A stretch of DNA of 48,864 nt from contig CAJUQY010000019.1 in NCBI GenBank assembly GCA_910588815.1, positions 1 through 48,864 on the forward strand, written 5' to 3'. Position 1 is the first letter of the stretch; each line of letters opens with the position of its first letter. Source of the DNA: an uncultured Lachnospiraceae bacterium (lineage in GTDB: Bacteria > Bacillota > Clostridia > Lachnospirales > Lachnospiraceae). Below are positions 24,358-32,299 of the stretch, piece by piece. The notes beneath the pieces are model-generated. The model saw only the letters and a list, made by a program, of their open reading frames with translations, was not told where the DNA came from and did no database searches. A program made the position numbers and the translations under genes.

Positions 24358-24655
24358 TTGAATATTCGCCTGGCAGTGGAAAGAATATGCACCCGCACAA
24401 AGCGGATGAAGCGGAAAGATTTCAGGGCCATCATAAAAACAGCCGGCAAGAACAAGTTTTTTGTGTTGGTATAGAGGTATCCTGAAAATACTTCCAAAAG
24501 AACCGGAAAAAGTTGTTAAAAGTTTGGTTTCTGTTGTAAAATTGTGATATATATTATTCAGAGCCATTGTTGTAACTTTATAAACCATTGCACGAATAGC
24601 TGAAGTATGAGGTTTTGTGCAAAAATATATGAAGAAAAATAGAGGGGGGATTCGC
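24358..24655. other. Intergenic DNA before the lipoprotein gene
   Basis: No gene recognised. A possible promoter is TTGTTA (24513-24518), 18 nt, TAAAAT (24537-24542), leaving a leader of about 105 nt before the lipoprotein start. I see no riboswitch-like pattern in that leader. Confidence 0.35.
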
Positions 24656-25882
24656 ATGAAAAAACAAATAATGTCGGGGATGATATTGTTCTTTAGTTTC
24701 CTGTTGATTTCCTGTAAAAACTCAGTTTCGGAAAACAAGGGGACGGAGGGAGCGGCCATGATGAGGCCGTGGTACTCGGAAACAGAAAACGGTGTCTTGT
24801 TTTACGGGAATACGGACCGAATCTATAGCTATGACGTCCAGACAGGAACGGTACAGCCTTTTTGTGGAAAATCCGGCTGCCGGCACGATACGGAGGCATG
24901 TATGTCTGTTGGGCTGGCCGGAGAAGCGCCGCTTTTGACCTCGTACCGGGAGAATCTGTACTATATCAATATTAATGAAAATGCCGGAAATGAAAATATA
25001 GGAGAATTAAGCCTTTTCTGTGTCGATTCAAAGGGCGAGGAGAAAGAGCTTTTAGAGGAAGTGGGAGGAACAGACCAGGCGATAAGTTCCCCGGTATTTT
25101 TTGACGGAAGCATGTATCTATTTCAAAATGATGCAGAAATAAAAAAGGACGGGACAGGAATCGCCGGAGGGAAGCTGTCTCTTTGCAGTGTCGATCTGGA
25201 AAACGGTGAAACGGAGATTATCTGGACTCTGGAATACAAAGAGGATCAAATGGCAGTCTGGTGCCCGGAGCATACATCGGATCAATACCTGTATTACTGG
25301 TCGTACGTTGTGGATGTAAAAACAGGGGATGTGTCAGAGGGGGGCTGGCATGAGCTGGATATGGAGACAGACGAGATAAAGGATTTGGAGTTGGAGGCTT
25401 TTATGCGCCCGACGGCCTGGAATGGGCGCAGGGGGATTTTTTGCGTCAGCGATTTGGAAATACCCATGGAAGGCCAGGAAAGCCGGGAGAATTTCTACTG
25501 GCTGGCAGACCTGGAGACAGGAGAGGTGACAAAGCTGGAAGAGTTCGGAAGACCGGGCCCTGGCGTCTGGTTGAAGGACGGCTTTCTGTATATTGACTGG
25601 AGACGCGATATGAAAACGGGCGCCTGGAAGTTTTATGACTGGAAGGAGGGAACATCCTCTGAGATCGTTACCTTTGAACCAAGGGAGGAAACGATGTTTT
25701 ATCCGGAGGTCTGTGTGGAGAGGGACGGAAAAGAAATGCTCATTGGAAGGGGCGCGCCGGACGGTGTGAAAGGGCATTATCTGATCTCTGTGGAGGATTT
25801 TCTTGCCGGGGGAACCGAATATGAGCTTCTTTGCGAAGTGAATGCGGGAAATGGAAACTGGGCTTTTCAGGGGAGCCGGTAG
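24656..25882 (+). CDS. Lipoprotein with CxxxxCxHxxxxxC motif, beta-propeller-like
   Basis: A 408-residue predicted lipoprotein: signal sequence with lipobox LLIS-C at about residue 21, then an extracellular domain. Repeated short segments about tyrosine/tryptophan-rich strands (ENGVLFYGNTDRIYSYDVQTG, SYRENLYYININ, DGSMYLFQN) suggest a propeller-type fold. The CGKSGCRHDTEAC motif near residue 68 is typical of a group of clostridial surface lipoproteins of unknown role. ATG 24656 follows AGAGGGGGGA. It sits alone between the secreted paralogs and the Uma2 remnant. Confidence 0.75.
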   Translation: MKKQIMSGMILFFSFLLISCKNSVSENKGTEGAAMMRPWYSETENGVLFYGNTDRIYSYDVQTGTVQPFCGKSGCRHDTEACMSVGLAGEAPLLTSYRENLYYININENAGNENIGELSLFCVDSKGEEKELLEEVGGTDQAISSPVFFDGSMYLFQNDAEIKKDGTGIAGGKLSLCSVDLENGETEIIWTLEYKEDQMAVWCPEHTSDQYLYYWSYVVDVKTGDVSEGGWHELDMETDEIKDLELEAFMRPTAWNGRRGIFCVSDLEIPMEGQESRENFYWLADLETGEVTKLEEFGRPGPGVWLKDGFLYIDWRRDMKTGAWKFYDWKEGTSSEIVTFEPREETMFYPEVCVERDGKEMLIGRGAPDGVKGHYLISVEDFLAGGTEYELLCEVNAGNGNWAFQGSR

Positions 25883-26058
25883 AATACTGAGAAAATGGCC
25901 TGTAATTATTTTCGTTTCTGGCAATCTGCCGGAAAATATGGTAAGCTTATGGGGTGTGGAATGAGGCGCAGGGAAAAATCTGTGTAAAGGAAGCGGAAGG
26001 GCCGTGGCGGCGCCGGGCAGATCATCGGTATTCGTGCAGCAGGAAAGGAGTGCCACTT

Positions 26059-26454
26059 ATGTCGCTTGCATTGGAACAGACCGAATTTTATACGGAAGAG
26101 GATTATTATAATTTGCCGGAGGGGGTGCGCGCCGAGCTGATTGGCGGCCGGTTTTATGACCTGGCGGCACCGTCCAGGCTCCATCAGAGGATACTGGGGG
26201 ATTTATATGCGGTGATCCATGAGCATATCCGCTCCCGGAAAGGGGACTGTGAGGTTTATCCGGCGCCCTTCGCCGTCCGTCTGTTTGAAGATGATAAGAC
26301 GGTGGTGGAGCCGGCGAAGAAACAGATTCTCATGTACCAATTGTCTGAATCTGGAGTTGAGATGGATGCTTATACTTTTCAGAATAAGGTACAGGCCAGG
26401 AGTCCTGGGGAACTGTGGATAGATTTTTCAAACTTAGGAGGAGGAACAGGATGA
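26059..26454 (+). pseudogene. Uma2-family nuclease with internal in-frame deletion
   Basis: A 131-residue frame that begins exactly like Uma2 (DUF820) proteins: FYTEEDYYNLPEGVRAELI, then GGRFYDLAAPS, HQRILGDLY and FAVRLFEDDKTVVEP. Family members continue with PDI, a D/E-x-K nuclease core (typically GAPDWIIEIVSPS) and YWIVDP, but here VVEP jumps straight to AKKQILMYQL, a late strand. Some 50-60 residues carrying the PD-(D/E)XK core appear deleted without breaking the frame. ATG 26059 follows AAAGGAG. The end overlaps the next start codon as ATGA, and translational coupling may be why the frame survives. It should be catalytically dead. Confidence 0.75.
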
Positions 26455-27467
26455 ATTATCAGGAAATATTGGAGAATGCGCGCACTTGTATCGGGAGCTA
26501 CTGTAAGGCATGCCCTGTCTGTAACGGGAGAGCCTGTAAAAATCAGGTTCCGGGGCCGGGGGCCAAGGGGGTGGGTGACACAGCCATCCGCAATTACGAC
26601 AAATGGCAGGAGATCCGCGTCAATATGGACACGCTCTGCGCCAACGGGCCGGTGGACACGGGCCTTACGCTTTTTGGAAAGCAGTTCCGCTATCCGTTTT
26701 TTGCGGGGCCGGTGGGGGCCGTGAATCTCCATTACGGGGACAAGTATGACGATGAGAGCTACAATGAGATTTTGGTTTCCGCCTGTGCGAAGGCGGGGAT
26801 TGCGGCTTTTACCGGGGACGGGACCAACCCGGCAGTGATCAGGGGGGCGGCAGCCGCCATTAAAAATGCCGGCGGTTTCGGGATTCCCACGGTGAAGCCC
26901 TGGAACCTGGAAACCGTCCGGGAGAAGCTCGCTTTGGTGAAGGAGGCGGGAGCCTTTGCGGTGGCCATGGACGTGGACGCGGCGGGGCTGCCTTTCCTCA
27001 AAAATATGACGCCGCCGGCGGGCAGAAAGACGGTGGCGGAGCTTAAGGATATTGTGGATTCCTGCGGGGAAATTCCTTTTATCGTAAAAGGGATTATGAC
27101 GGTGAAGGGAGCCGTGAAGGCGAAGGAAGCCGGGGCGGCGGCTATTGTGGTGTCCAACCATGGCGGACGGGTGCTGGATCAATGTCCGGCCACGGCGGAG
27201 GTGCTTAAGGAAATCGCGGAGGCTGTGGACGGTTCCATGAAGATTTTCGTGGACGGCGGAATCCGCTCCGGCACAGATGTATTTAAGGCGCTGGCATTGG
27301 GGGCCGATGCGGTGATCATTGCCAGACCCTTTGTGACAGCTGTGTTCGGAGGCGGCGCAGAGGGTGTGGAGACTTATGTGGAGAAGCTTGGAGCAGAGCT
27401 TGAGGATACCATGTCCATGTGCGGGGCCTCTTCCCTCGGGGAGATTACCGGGGATATGGTGCGTTAG
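26451..27467 (+). CDS. FMN-dependent alpha-hydroxy-acid-oxidising protein
   Basis: A 338-residue TIM-barrel flavoprotein of the lactate oxidase/glycolate oxidase (LldD-like) family. The C-terminal active-site stretch VVSNHGGRVLDQCPA (near 230) carries the catalytic His and Arg, followed by FVDGGIRSGTDVFKALALGADAV with the flavin phosphate site. Family members in Clostridia share the N-terminal Cys-rich start seen here (C10, C16, C19, C22, C27 region: CIGSYCKACPVCNGRAC), a possible metal or Fe-S site of unknown role. AGGAGGAGG precedes the ATG, which overlaps the Uma2 remnant stop. The substrate is not predictable from sequence. Confidence 0.85.
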   Translation: MNYQEILENARTCIGSYCKACPVCNGRACKNQVPGPGAKGVGDTAIRNYDKWQEIRVNMDTLCANGPVDTGLTLFGKQFRYPFFAGPVGAVNLHYGDKYDDESYNEILVSACAKAGIAAFTGDGTNPAVIRGAAAAIKNAGGFGIPTVKPWNLETVREKLALVKEAGAFAVAMDVDAAGLPFLKNMTPPAGRKTVAELKDIVDSCGEIPFIVKGIMTVKGAVKAKEAGAAAIVVSNHGGRVLDQCPATAEVLKEIAEAVDGSMKIFVDGGIRSGTDVFKALALGADAVIIARPFVTAVFGGGAEGVETYVEKLGAELEDTMSMCGASSLGEITGDMVR

Positions 27468-27484
27468 AAAGAGAGTGTGCCAAA

Positions 27485-27988
27485 GTGCGTAATCAGCTGA
27501 CAGAAAAAGATGTGAAACGAATTGAGGAGGAGATTGAGTACCGGAAGCTGGTGGTCCGCAAGCAGGCCCTGGAGGCGGTCAAGGAGGCCAGGGCCCACGG
27601 GGACTTAAGTGAAAACTTTGAGTACCATGCGGCAAAGAAGGATAAGAACCAGAATGAAAGCCGGATTCGTTACCTGGAACGGATGTTAAAGACCTCCGAG
27701 GTGATTTCTGAGGACTCCAGAGAGGATGAGGTGGGCCTTAACAACACGGTGACGCTTTATTTTGAGGATGATGACGAGGAGGAGACCTACAAGCTGGTGA
27801 CCTCCGTCCGGGGAAATTCCCTGAAAAATTATATAAGCACAGAGTCGCCCATCGGCCGGGCTATCCTGGGACACCGGGTGGGAGATACGGTCCATGTGAA
27901 GGTCAGCGAGTCTGCCGGCTATGATGTGGTCATCCGTTCCATCGAGAATACGGGGGACGATGGCAGCGACAAACTGAGGAGCTTCTGA
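27485..27988 (+). CDS. GreA/GreB-family transcription elongation factor
   Basis: A 167-residue protein with an N-terminal coiled coil and a C-terminal FKBP-like domain. The coiled-coil tip GDLSENFEYHAAK keeps the two acidic residues that GreA inserts into the RNA polymerase secondary channel to stimulate cleavage of backtracked RNA. The FKBP part includes SPIGRAILGHRVGDTVHV. The likely start is GTG 27485, giving MRNQLTEKDVKRIEEEI, as usual for the family; the ribosome site (AGAGAG region) is weak. It begins 17 nt after the flavoprotein stop. Confidence 0.88.
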   Translation: MRNQLTEKDVKRIEEEIEYRKLVVRKQALEAVKEARAHGDLSENFEYHAAKKDKNQNESRIRYLERMLKTSEVISEDSREDEVGLNNTVTLYFEDDDEEETYKLVTSVRGNSLKNYISTESPIGRAILGHRVGDTVHVKVSESAGYDVVIRSIENTGDDGSDKLRSF

Positions 27989-28047
27989 GGCGGGAGGGTT
28001 TTGTGATCGCCGGAGAAATGTCGGATGAAACTTTTTCGCGGCGGCTC

Positions 28048-28076
28048 TGGACAGAACAGAAATGTTGTTGTATAAT
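28048..28076 (+). promoter_or_regulatory. Promoter of the DUF2325 / FeoB-associated pair
   Basis: TGGACA at 28048-28053 and TATAAT at 28071-28076, 17-nt spacer. The predicted transcription start falls at about 28083, inside the palindromic iron-box candidate. Confidence 0.7.
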
Positions 28077-28080
28077 AAGA

Positions 28081-28140
28081 CAAGGGTTAGCATATACTAA
28101 CCCTTGCAAAAAGAATGGAGGTTAGGATAAGCTAATCTAA
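28081..28140 (+). promoter_or_regulatory. DtxR-type operator candidates
   Basis: CAAGGGTTAG (28081-28090) is a perfect inverted repeat of CTAACCCTTG (28097-28106). A second, weaker dyad, TTAGGATAAGCTAA (28122-28135, extended to 28140), follows. Both resemble the DtxR/IdeR box (TTAGGTTAGCCTAACCTAA), and the first covers the predicted transcription start, as a repressor site should. The first can also form a hairpin, so a terminator is the alternative, but there is no T-run. Confidence 0.6.
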
Positions 28141-28167
28141 ACTGAGGTACGGAAAGGAGCAAAGCGT

Positions 28168-28458
28168 ATGAGCATCGTAATCATAGGAGGGCATGACCGT
28201 ATGGTCTGTCAGTATAAAAAGATCTGTAAAAATTATCAGTGTAAAGCGAAGGTTTTCACTCAGATGGCTGCCGGTATGGATAAGCAGATTGGAAAACCGG
28301 ATCTTCTGGTACTTTTTACCAATACGGTATCCCACAAAATGATCAAGTGCGCGGTGGATGAAGCCAGGCGTTCGGATATTGAGATCGTACGGTGCCATAC
28401 CAGCAGTGGAAGTGCCTTGGCAGAAATATTGGAGAGAGAGGTGCAAAAGCGTGCTTGA
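28168..28458 (+). CDS. DUF2325 protein
   Basis: A 96-residue protein of the DUF2325 family, starting SIVIIGGHDRM and containing the family pattern of conserved Cys and His residues (C14, C20, C26, then KPDLLVLFTNTVSHKMIKCAV and RCHTSSGSAL). Proposed roles in the family are redox or metal related but unproven. Its 3' end overlaps the FeoB-associated gene by 8 nt, so they are co-translated. The upstream iron-box-like sites support a link with iron supply. Confidence 0.8.
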   Translation: MSIVIIGGHDRMVCQYKKICKNYQCKAKVFTQMAAGMDKQIGKPDLLVLFTNTVSHKMIKCAVDEARRSDIEIVRCHTSSGSALAEILEREVQKRA

Positions 28459-28654
28459 ATTTTTATATGGAAACCTGGCCACCATCCTGATCGGATTGGT
28501 GGTTTTGGCGCTGGTTTTGTTGGCGGTGAGGAGCATATGGAGAGATAAGAAACAGGGGAGATCCTGCGGAAGCTGTCCCGGGGGGTGTTCCGGCTGTTCG
28601 GGCTGCGGCGCCGGCGGCAGAGGGAACGCTGCTTCGGATGCCCGCCATCGGTAA
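28451..28654 (+). CDS. FeoB-associated Cys-rich membrane protein
   Basis: A 67-residue protein: one N-terminal membrane helix (LATILIGLVVLALVLLAV), a basic stretch (IWRDKKQG) and a Cys/Gly cluster with five cysteines (CGSCPGGCSGCSGCG). This matches the FeoB_associated family, normally encoded after feoB. No feoA or feoB is in the window, so the gene is detached from its usual partner. The GTG start at 28451 lies 8 nt after GAGAGG and overlaps the DUF2325 stop. Confidence 0.8.
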   Translation: MLEFLYGNLATILIGLVVLALVLLAVRSIWRDKKQGRSCGSCPGGCSGCSGCGAGGRGNAASDARHR

Positions 28655-28795
28655 AGCTCCCTCCTGCCATGATATTTGTCCCCCTTCAATAAAAAAACAT
28701 TTGGCAATCTGTATGCTCGCGGGTATAATAAAAGAAAAGACTCACGGCAAAAGCCGGAAGCGCTTGAAAAGAAACGCTTGAAAGGGGGAATTTTG

Positions 28796-29986
28796 ATGAA
28801 GAGAGTATTTTTGATTGTGCTGGACAGCGTTGGCATCGGGGAAATGCCTGATGCGAAGGATTATGGAGACGAGGGGAGCAATACATTGAGGGCCTGCGCC
28901 AGGAGCAGCCGCTATTTCCTGCCCCATATGGAGCGGCTGGGACTTGGAGCCATCGACGGCGTGAAAGACTGGTATCCGAAATCTGCCGGAGAAGAGGGAT
29001 ATACGGGGGCTTTTGGACGGCTTGGGGAGGCTTCCAAGGGGAAGGATACGACCACCGGCCACTGGGAGATTGCAGGGCTTGTCTCAGAAAGTCCCATGCC
29101 CCTCTTTCCGGAGGGGTTTCCCGGGGAGCTTCTGGACGAATTTGCGAAACGGACAGGCAGGGGGATACTCTGTAACCGGCCTTATTCCGGGACAGATGCC
29201 ATTCGGGATTTTGGGGAAGAGCATATGCGGACAGGAGCATTGATTGTCTATACCTCGGCAGACAGCGTTTTTCAGGTGGCGGCCCATGAGTCGGTGGTCC
29301 CTGTGGAAGAGCTTTATGAGATCTGTGAGACGGCCAGGGAGCTCTGCGTCGGGAAATTCGGTGTGGGCCGGGTGATAGCCAGGCCTTTTGAGGGAGAGCC
29401 GGGGAGCTTCAGGCGGACGGAGCGCCGCCATGATTTTTCTCTGCTTCCGCCCAAAGACACCATGTTGGACGTCCTGCTGAAAGGCGGGAAAGAGGTTCTG
29501 GCCGTGGGGAAGATCAATGACATTTTCGCGGGAAAAGGAATCGGGGAATTTGTCCGCACATCGGGAAATGCCGACGGGATCGACAAGACCATTGCCTATA
29601 TGAAGCGGGATTTTGAAGGGCTTTGCTTTACCAATCTGGTGGATTACGATATGCTTTACGGTCATCGGAACGATGTGGACGGGTATGCGGAGGCGCTCAC
29701 TTATTTTGACGGGCGGCTTCCTGAGCTCCTCTCTCTTCTGGGAGAGGAAGACATTCTGATGATTACGGCAGACCACGGCTGCGATCCGTCGACGCCCTCC
29801 ACCGATCATTCCAGGGAGTACGTGCCTCTTCTCATGGCCGGTGGCGCGGTGAGGCCCGGAGCGGACATCGGGACGAGAAAGACTTTCGCCGATATCGGAG
29901 CCACGGTTTTGGAATATTTTGGATTGAAGGGTGGAATCTGCGGGGAGAGCTTCCTGAAAGAAATTTGCGGTTCCCATATTTTATAG
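28796..29986 (+). CDS. deoB: Phosphopentomutase
   Basis: A 396-residue alkaline-phosphatase-superfamily mutase interconverting (deoxy)ribose 1- and 5-phosphates in nucleoside salvage. Metal-binding and active-site stretches are LIVLDSVGIGEMPDA (8-20), DTTTGHWEIAG with the phospho-Thr near residue 89, NLVDYDMLYGHRNDVDGY near 285 and ITADHGCDP near 325. Length is standard. ATG 28796 follows AAAGGGGG; the open frame upstream to 28676 is spurious. No nucleoside phosphorylase is adjacent. Confidence 0.95.
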   Translation: MKRVFLIVLDSVGIGEMPDAKDYGDEGSNTLRACARSSRYFLPHMERLGLGAIDGVKDWYPKSAGEEGYTGAFGRLGEASKGKDTTTGHWEIAGLVSESPMPLFPEGFPGELLDEFAKRTGRGILCNRPYSGTDAIRDFGEEHMRTGALIVYTSADSVFQVAAHESVVPVEELYEICETARELCVGKFGVGRVIARPFEGEPGSFRRTERRHDFSLLPPKDTMLDVLLKGGKEVLAVGKINDIFAGKGIGEFVRTSGNADGIDKTIAYMKRDFEGLCFTNLVDYDMLYGHRNDVDGYAEALTYFDGRLPELLSLLGEEDILMITADHGCDPSTPSTDHSREYVPLLMAGGAVRPGADIGTRKTFADIGATVLEYFGLKGGICGESFLKEICGSHIL

Positions 29987-29996
29987 GAAAAGAAAG

Positions 29997-30024
29997 CCGG
30001 TCAGGAGAGGTTAGTCCTGACCGG
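29997..30024. terminator. Convergent terminator, deoB / DtxR gene
   Basis: CCGGTCAGGA (29997-30006) pairs with TCCTGACCGG (30015-30024). It overlaps the last codons of the DtxR gene and is followed on the minus strand by CTTTCTTTTCC. Confidence 0.75.
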
Positions 30025-30379
30025 TTACATGCTTTTTGAGGGCGGCAAAGCTTTCGGCGCTGATGACATGCTCGATCCGGCAGGCATCCTCCCTGGCTGT
30101 TTTTTCCGATACGCCAAGCTGAATAAACCAGTCGGAAATTAACATGTGCCGCTCGTAGATCACCTCGGCGATCTGACGGCCGGATTGGGTCAGAGTAATG
30201 TAGCCGTCGTTATCCACCAGGATATGTCCGGCATGTCTCAGGTTTTTCATGGCCACGCTGACGCTGGGTTTGGAAAACGCCAGCTCATTGGCGATGTCGA
30301 TGGAGCGGACATTGCCGTTCTTCTGGCCCAGGATTAGAATGGTTTCCAGATAATTTTCGGCAGATTCATAGATTTTCAT
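30011..30379 (-). CDS. DtxR-family metalloregulator, iron type
   Basis: A 122-residue regulator with the winged helix (SIDIANELAFSKPSVSVAMKNL, then LRHAGHILVDNDGYITLTQSG) and the dimerisation/metal domain but no SH3-like C-terminus. Metal ligands read as Cys-Arg-Ile-Glu-His (C102-equivalent in DtxR), with His in YERH, rather than the Glu-x-x-Glu-His of manganese-type MntR; the first ligand position is Asn. The Cys pattern suggests an iron-responsive repressor. ATG 30379 follows TGAGGA. The DUF2325/FeoB-associated operon 2 kb away with DtxR-like boxes is a likely target. Its own upstream region has a dyad (ACTAC-CAT-GTAGT, 30413-30425). Confidence 0.87.
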   Translation of the reverse strand: MKIYESAENYLETILILGQKNGNVRSIDIANELAFSKPSVSVAMKNLRHAGHILVDNDGYITLTQSGRQIAEVIYERHMLISDWFIQLGVSEKTAREDACRIEHVISAESFAALKKHVTGQD

Positions 30380-30412
30380 TCTGTTTTCCTCACCCCCTGT
30401 ACAAAGTTTTAA

Positions 30413-30425
30413 ACTACCATGTAGT
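30413..30425. promoter_or_regulatory. Short dyad upstream of the DtxR gene
   Basis: ACTAC-CAT-GTAGT overlaps a TATACT-like -10 on the minus strand. It could be an autoregulatory site, but it does not resemble the boxes at 28081. Confidence 0.3.
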
Positions 30426-30547
30426 ATAACATAAATGTCGAAATCTTGCAATGACAGAGAGGGATAATTATAATCATCCCACTCTGTACATATTTGCAAA
30501 CTTATGATATAATGAAAAGATATTTTTTGAAATATGAGGCGGAATAT

Positions 30548-32299
30548 ATGTGGAGCAGGCGGGAACTGAAGAGAAACAGCAGAGGCATCATGAAAAAGCA
30601 TTACTGGCGGGTAGTTGCCATTTGCTTTATTGTGACCTTTATGGCAGGCAGCAGCAATGATACGTTTTCGGCAGTGTTTTCCTACGATTCCTCCAAAGAG
30701 GCGCTCAATGCGGTCCAGGAGAATACGGTTTTCGACATTAATGATATCCAGGAAAAAAAGCCTCTGGATTATCTTCTGGAGCGGTTTGAAAAGCGGAGTG
30801 AGGAGGAGAAGGAGGTCATAGAGAGAAGTCCCTACAAGGAGGGGGTATTCTCTGCCATCTTCAATCGGACGGTGGCGACCGGCTCTGTCTTTACCGGGAT
30901 TATCACCCTGTTTTTAGATCCGATTCTGGAAGGGGCATGGCTGTCTCTGATTTCCGCGGCGGCCGGGGCGGCCCTGCTGTTTTTCTGGTGGCTCCTGGTG
31001 CGGAACATTATTCAGGTGGGAAGCTGCCGATTTTTTCTCGAGGCCCATACATACAGAGTCACCAAAGGGAACAGGATTTTTTTCCTCTATAAGGTGGGGC
31101 GCATGTGGCGGGTGGCTCTTATCATGCTCCGGAAATTCCTCTATCAATGGCTCTGGTCCCTGACCATTGTCGGGGGCTGGATCAAGGGCTATTCGTATAT
31201 GATGGTGCCCTATCTGGCGGCAGAGAACCCCAATATTAGGGGCGGGGAGGCTATCCGTGTTTCCAGGCAGATGATGAAGGGGAATAAATGGAGAGCCTTC
31301 CTTCTGGACTGCTCGTTCCTGGGGTGGCATCTGCTCAGCTATCTGACCTTGGGGCTTTTGGATATCCTGTATGCAAATCCTTATAAGGCCGGCGCCAGGG
31401 CAGCCCTTTATCTGGCTCTCCGGGAGGACGCCCTCGCAAGGCAGACAGAGTACTGCCATGTGTTCACGGATGCTTACCTGACCTGCCCGCCGGAGGAAGA
31501 AGAGCTTCGGGCCGCCTTTGAGCGGGAGGCGGTTCTTTCCGAAGGGACGGACTGGAAAGAACAGAGGGAGAAAATCCGGGAGAAGAGCCTCGATGTGTGG
31601 GAGGAATATCCGGCTGTCCTCTTCACTGTTCCGCAGGAGCTTCGCTTTAAACGCCCGGGAATCAATTATCACTGCAGATACGGCCTGACAGGAATCATTC
31701 TCTTGTTTTTTATTTTCTCTTTTGCCGGCTGGTGCTGGGAGGTGGGGCTTCACCTGGTTCAGAGCGGAGAGTTTGTCAACCGGGGAGTGTTCCATGGGCC
31801 CTGGCTTCCGATCTACGGTTCCGGCGGTGTCTTGGTGTTAGTGGTCTTAAAGAGGCTGCGGGACCGTCCTGTAGCAACCTTCTTTATGACAATTCTTATC
31901 TGCGGGATTGTGGAATACGGGACCAGCTGGGTGTTGGAGCAGATGTACGGCGTCCGCTGGTGGGATTACAGCGGCTATTTCCTCCAGTTAAACGGACGGG
32001 TCTGCGCGGAGGGGCTTCTGGTGTTCGGCCTGGGCGGGTGTGCTTTCATTTACATTCTGGCGCCTCTTATGATGGAGTTTGGGATTGAACGGCTGTCCGT
32101 GAAGGTGAGGGTTTTTCTGTGCGTCCTGCTTCTGTCCCTGTTCGCGGCGGATTTCTGGTATTCCAGGGAGACGCCCAACAGCGGGGAAGGCATCAGCGGC
32201 CAGAGTGAGGAGCTTTTCCGGGCGCGCGGTCTTTCGGGAGCCCGCCAAGAAGGAACCACAGAAGCAAAACAGAGCCTTTTAACATACTGGAAACCGTAA
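30548..32299 (+). CDS. DUF975 / CmpB-type membrane protein fusion
   Basis: A 583-residue polytopic membrane protein. Residues about 1-310 are DUF975-like (basic start WSRRELKRNSRGIMKKHYWRVV, several helices, then LRGGEAIRVSRQMMKGNKWRAF and YANPYKAGARAALY). Residues about 370-530 match the putative ABC-transporter type IV (CmpB, PF06541) family: FIFSFAGWCWEVGLHLV, NRGVFHGPWLPIYGSGG and WWDYSGYFLQLNGRVC. A soluble linker joins them. I infer a fused membrane protein of unknown function; no ATPase partner is nearby. ATG 30548 follows GAGGCGGA. Its last 107 bp overlap the convergent MATE gene. Confidence 0.78.
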   Translation: MWSRRELKRNSRGIMKKHYWRVVAICFIVTFMAGSSNDTFSAVFSYDSSKEALNAVQENTVFDINDIQEKKPLDYLLERFEKRSEEEKEVIERSPYKEGVFSAIFNRTVATGSVFTGIITLFLDPILEGAWLSLISAAAGAALLFFWWLLVRNIIQVGSCRFFLEAHTYRVTKGNRIFFLYKVGRMWRVALIMLRKFLYQWLWSLTIVGGWIKGYSYMMVPYLAAENPNIRGGEAIRVSRQMMKGNKWRAFLLDCSFLGWHLLSYLTLGLLDILYANPYKAGARAALYLALREDALARQTEYCHVFTDAYLTCPPEEEELRAAFEREAVLSEGTDWKEQREKIREKSLDVWEEYPAVLFTVPQELRFKRPGINYHCRYGLTGIILLFFIFSFAGWCWEVGLHLVQSGEFVNRGVFHGPWLPIYGSGGVLVLVVLKRLRDRPVATFFMTILICGIVEYGTSWVLEQMYGVRWWDYSGYFLQLNGRVCAEGLLVFGLGGCAFIYILAPLMMEFGIERLSVKVRVFLCVLLLSLFAADFWYSRETPNSGEGISGQSEELFRARGLSGARQEGTTEAKQSLLTYWKP

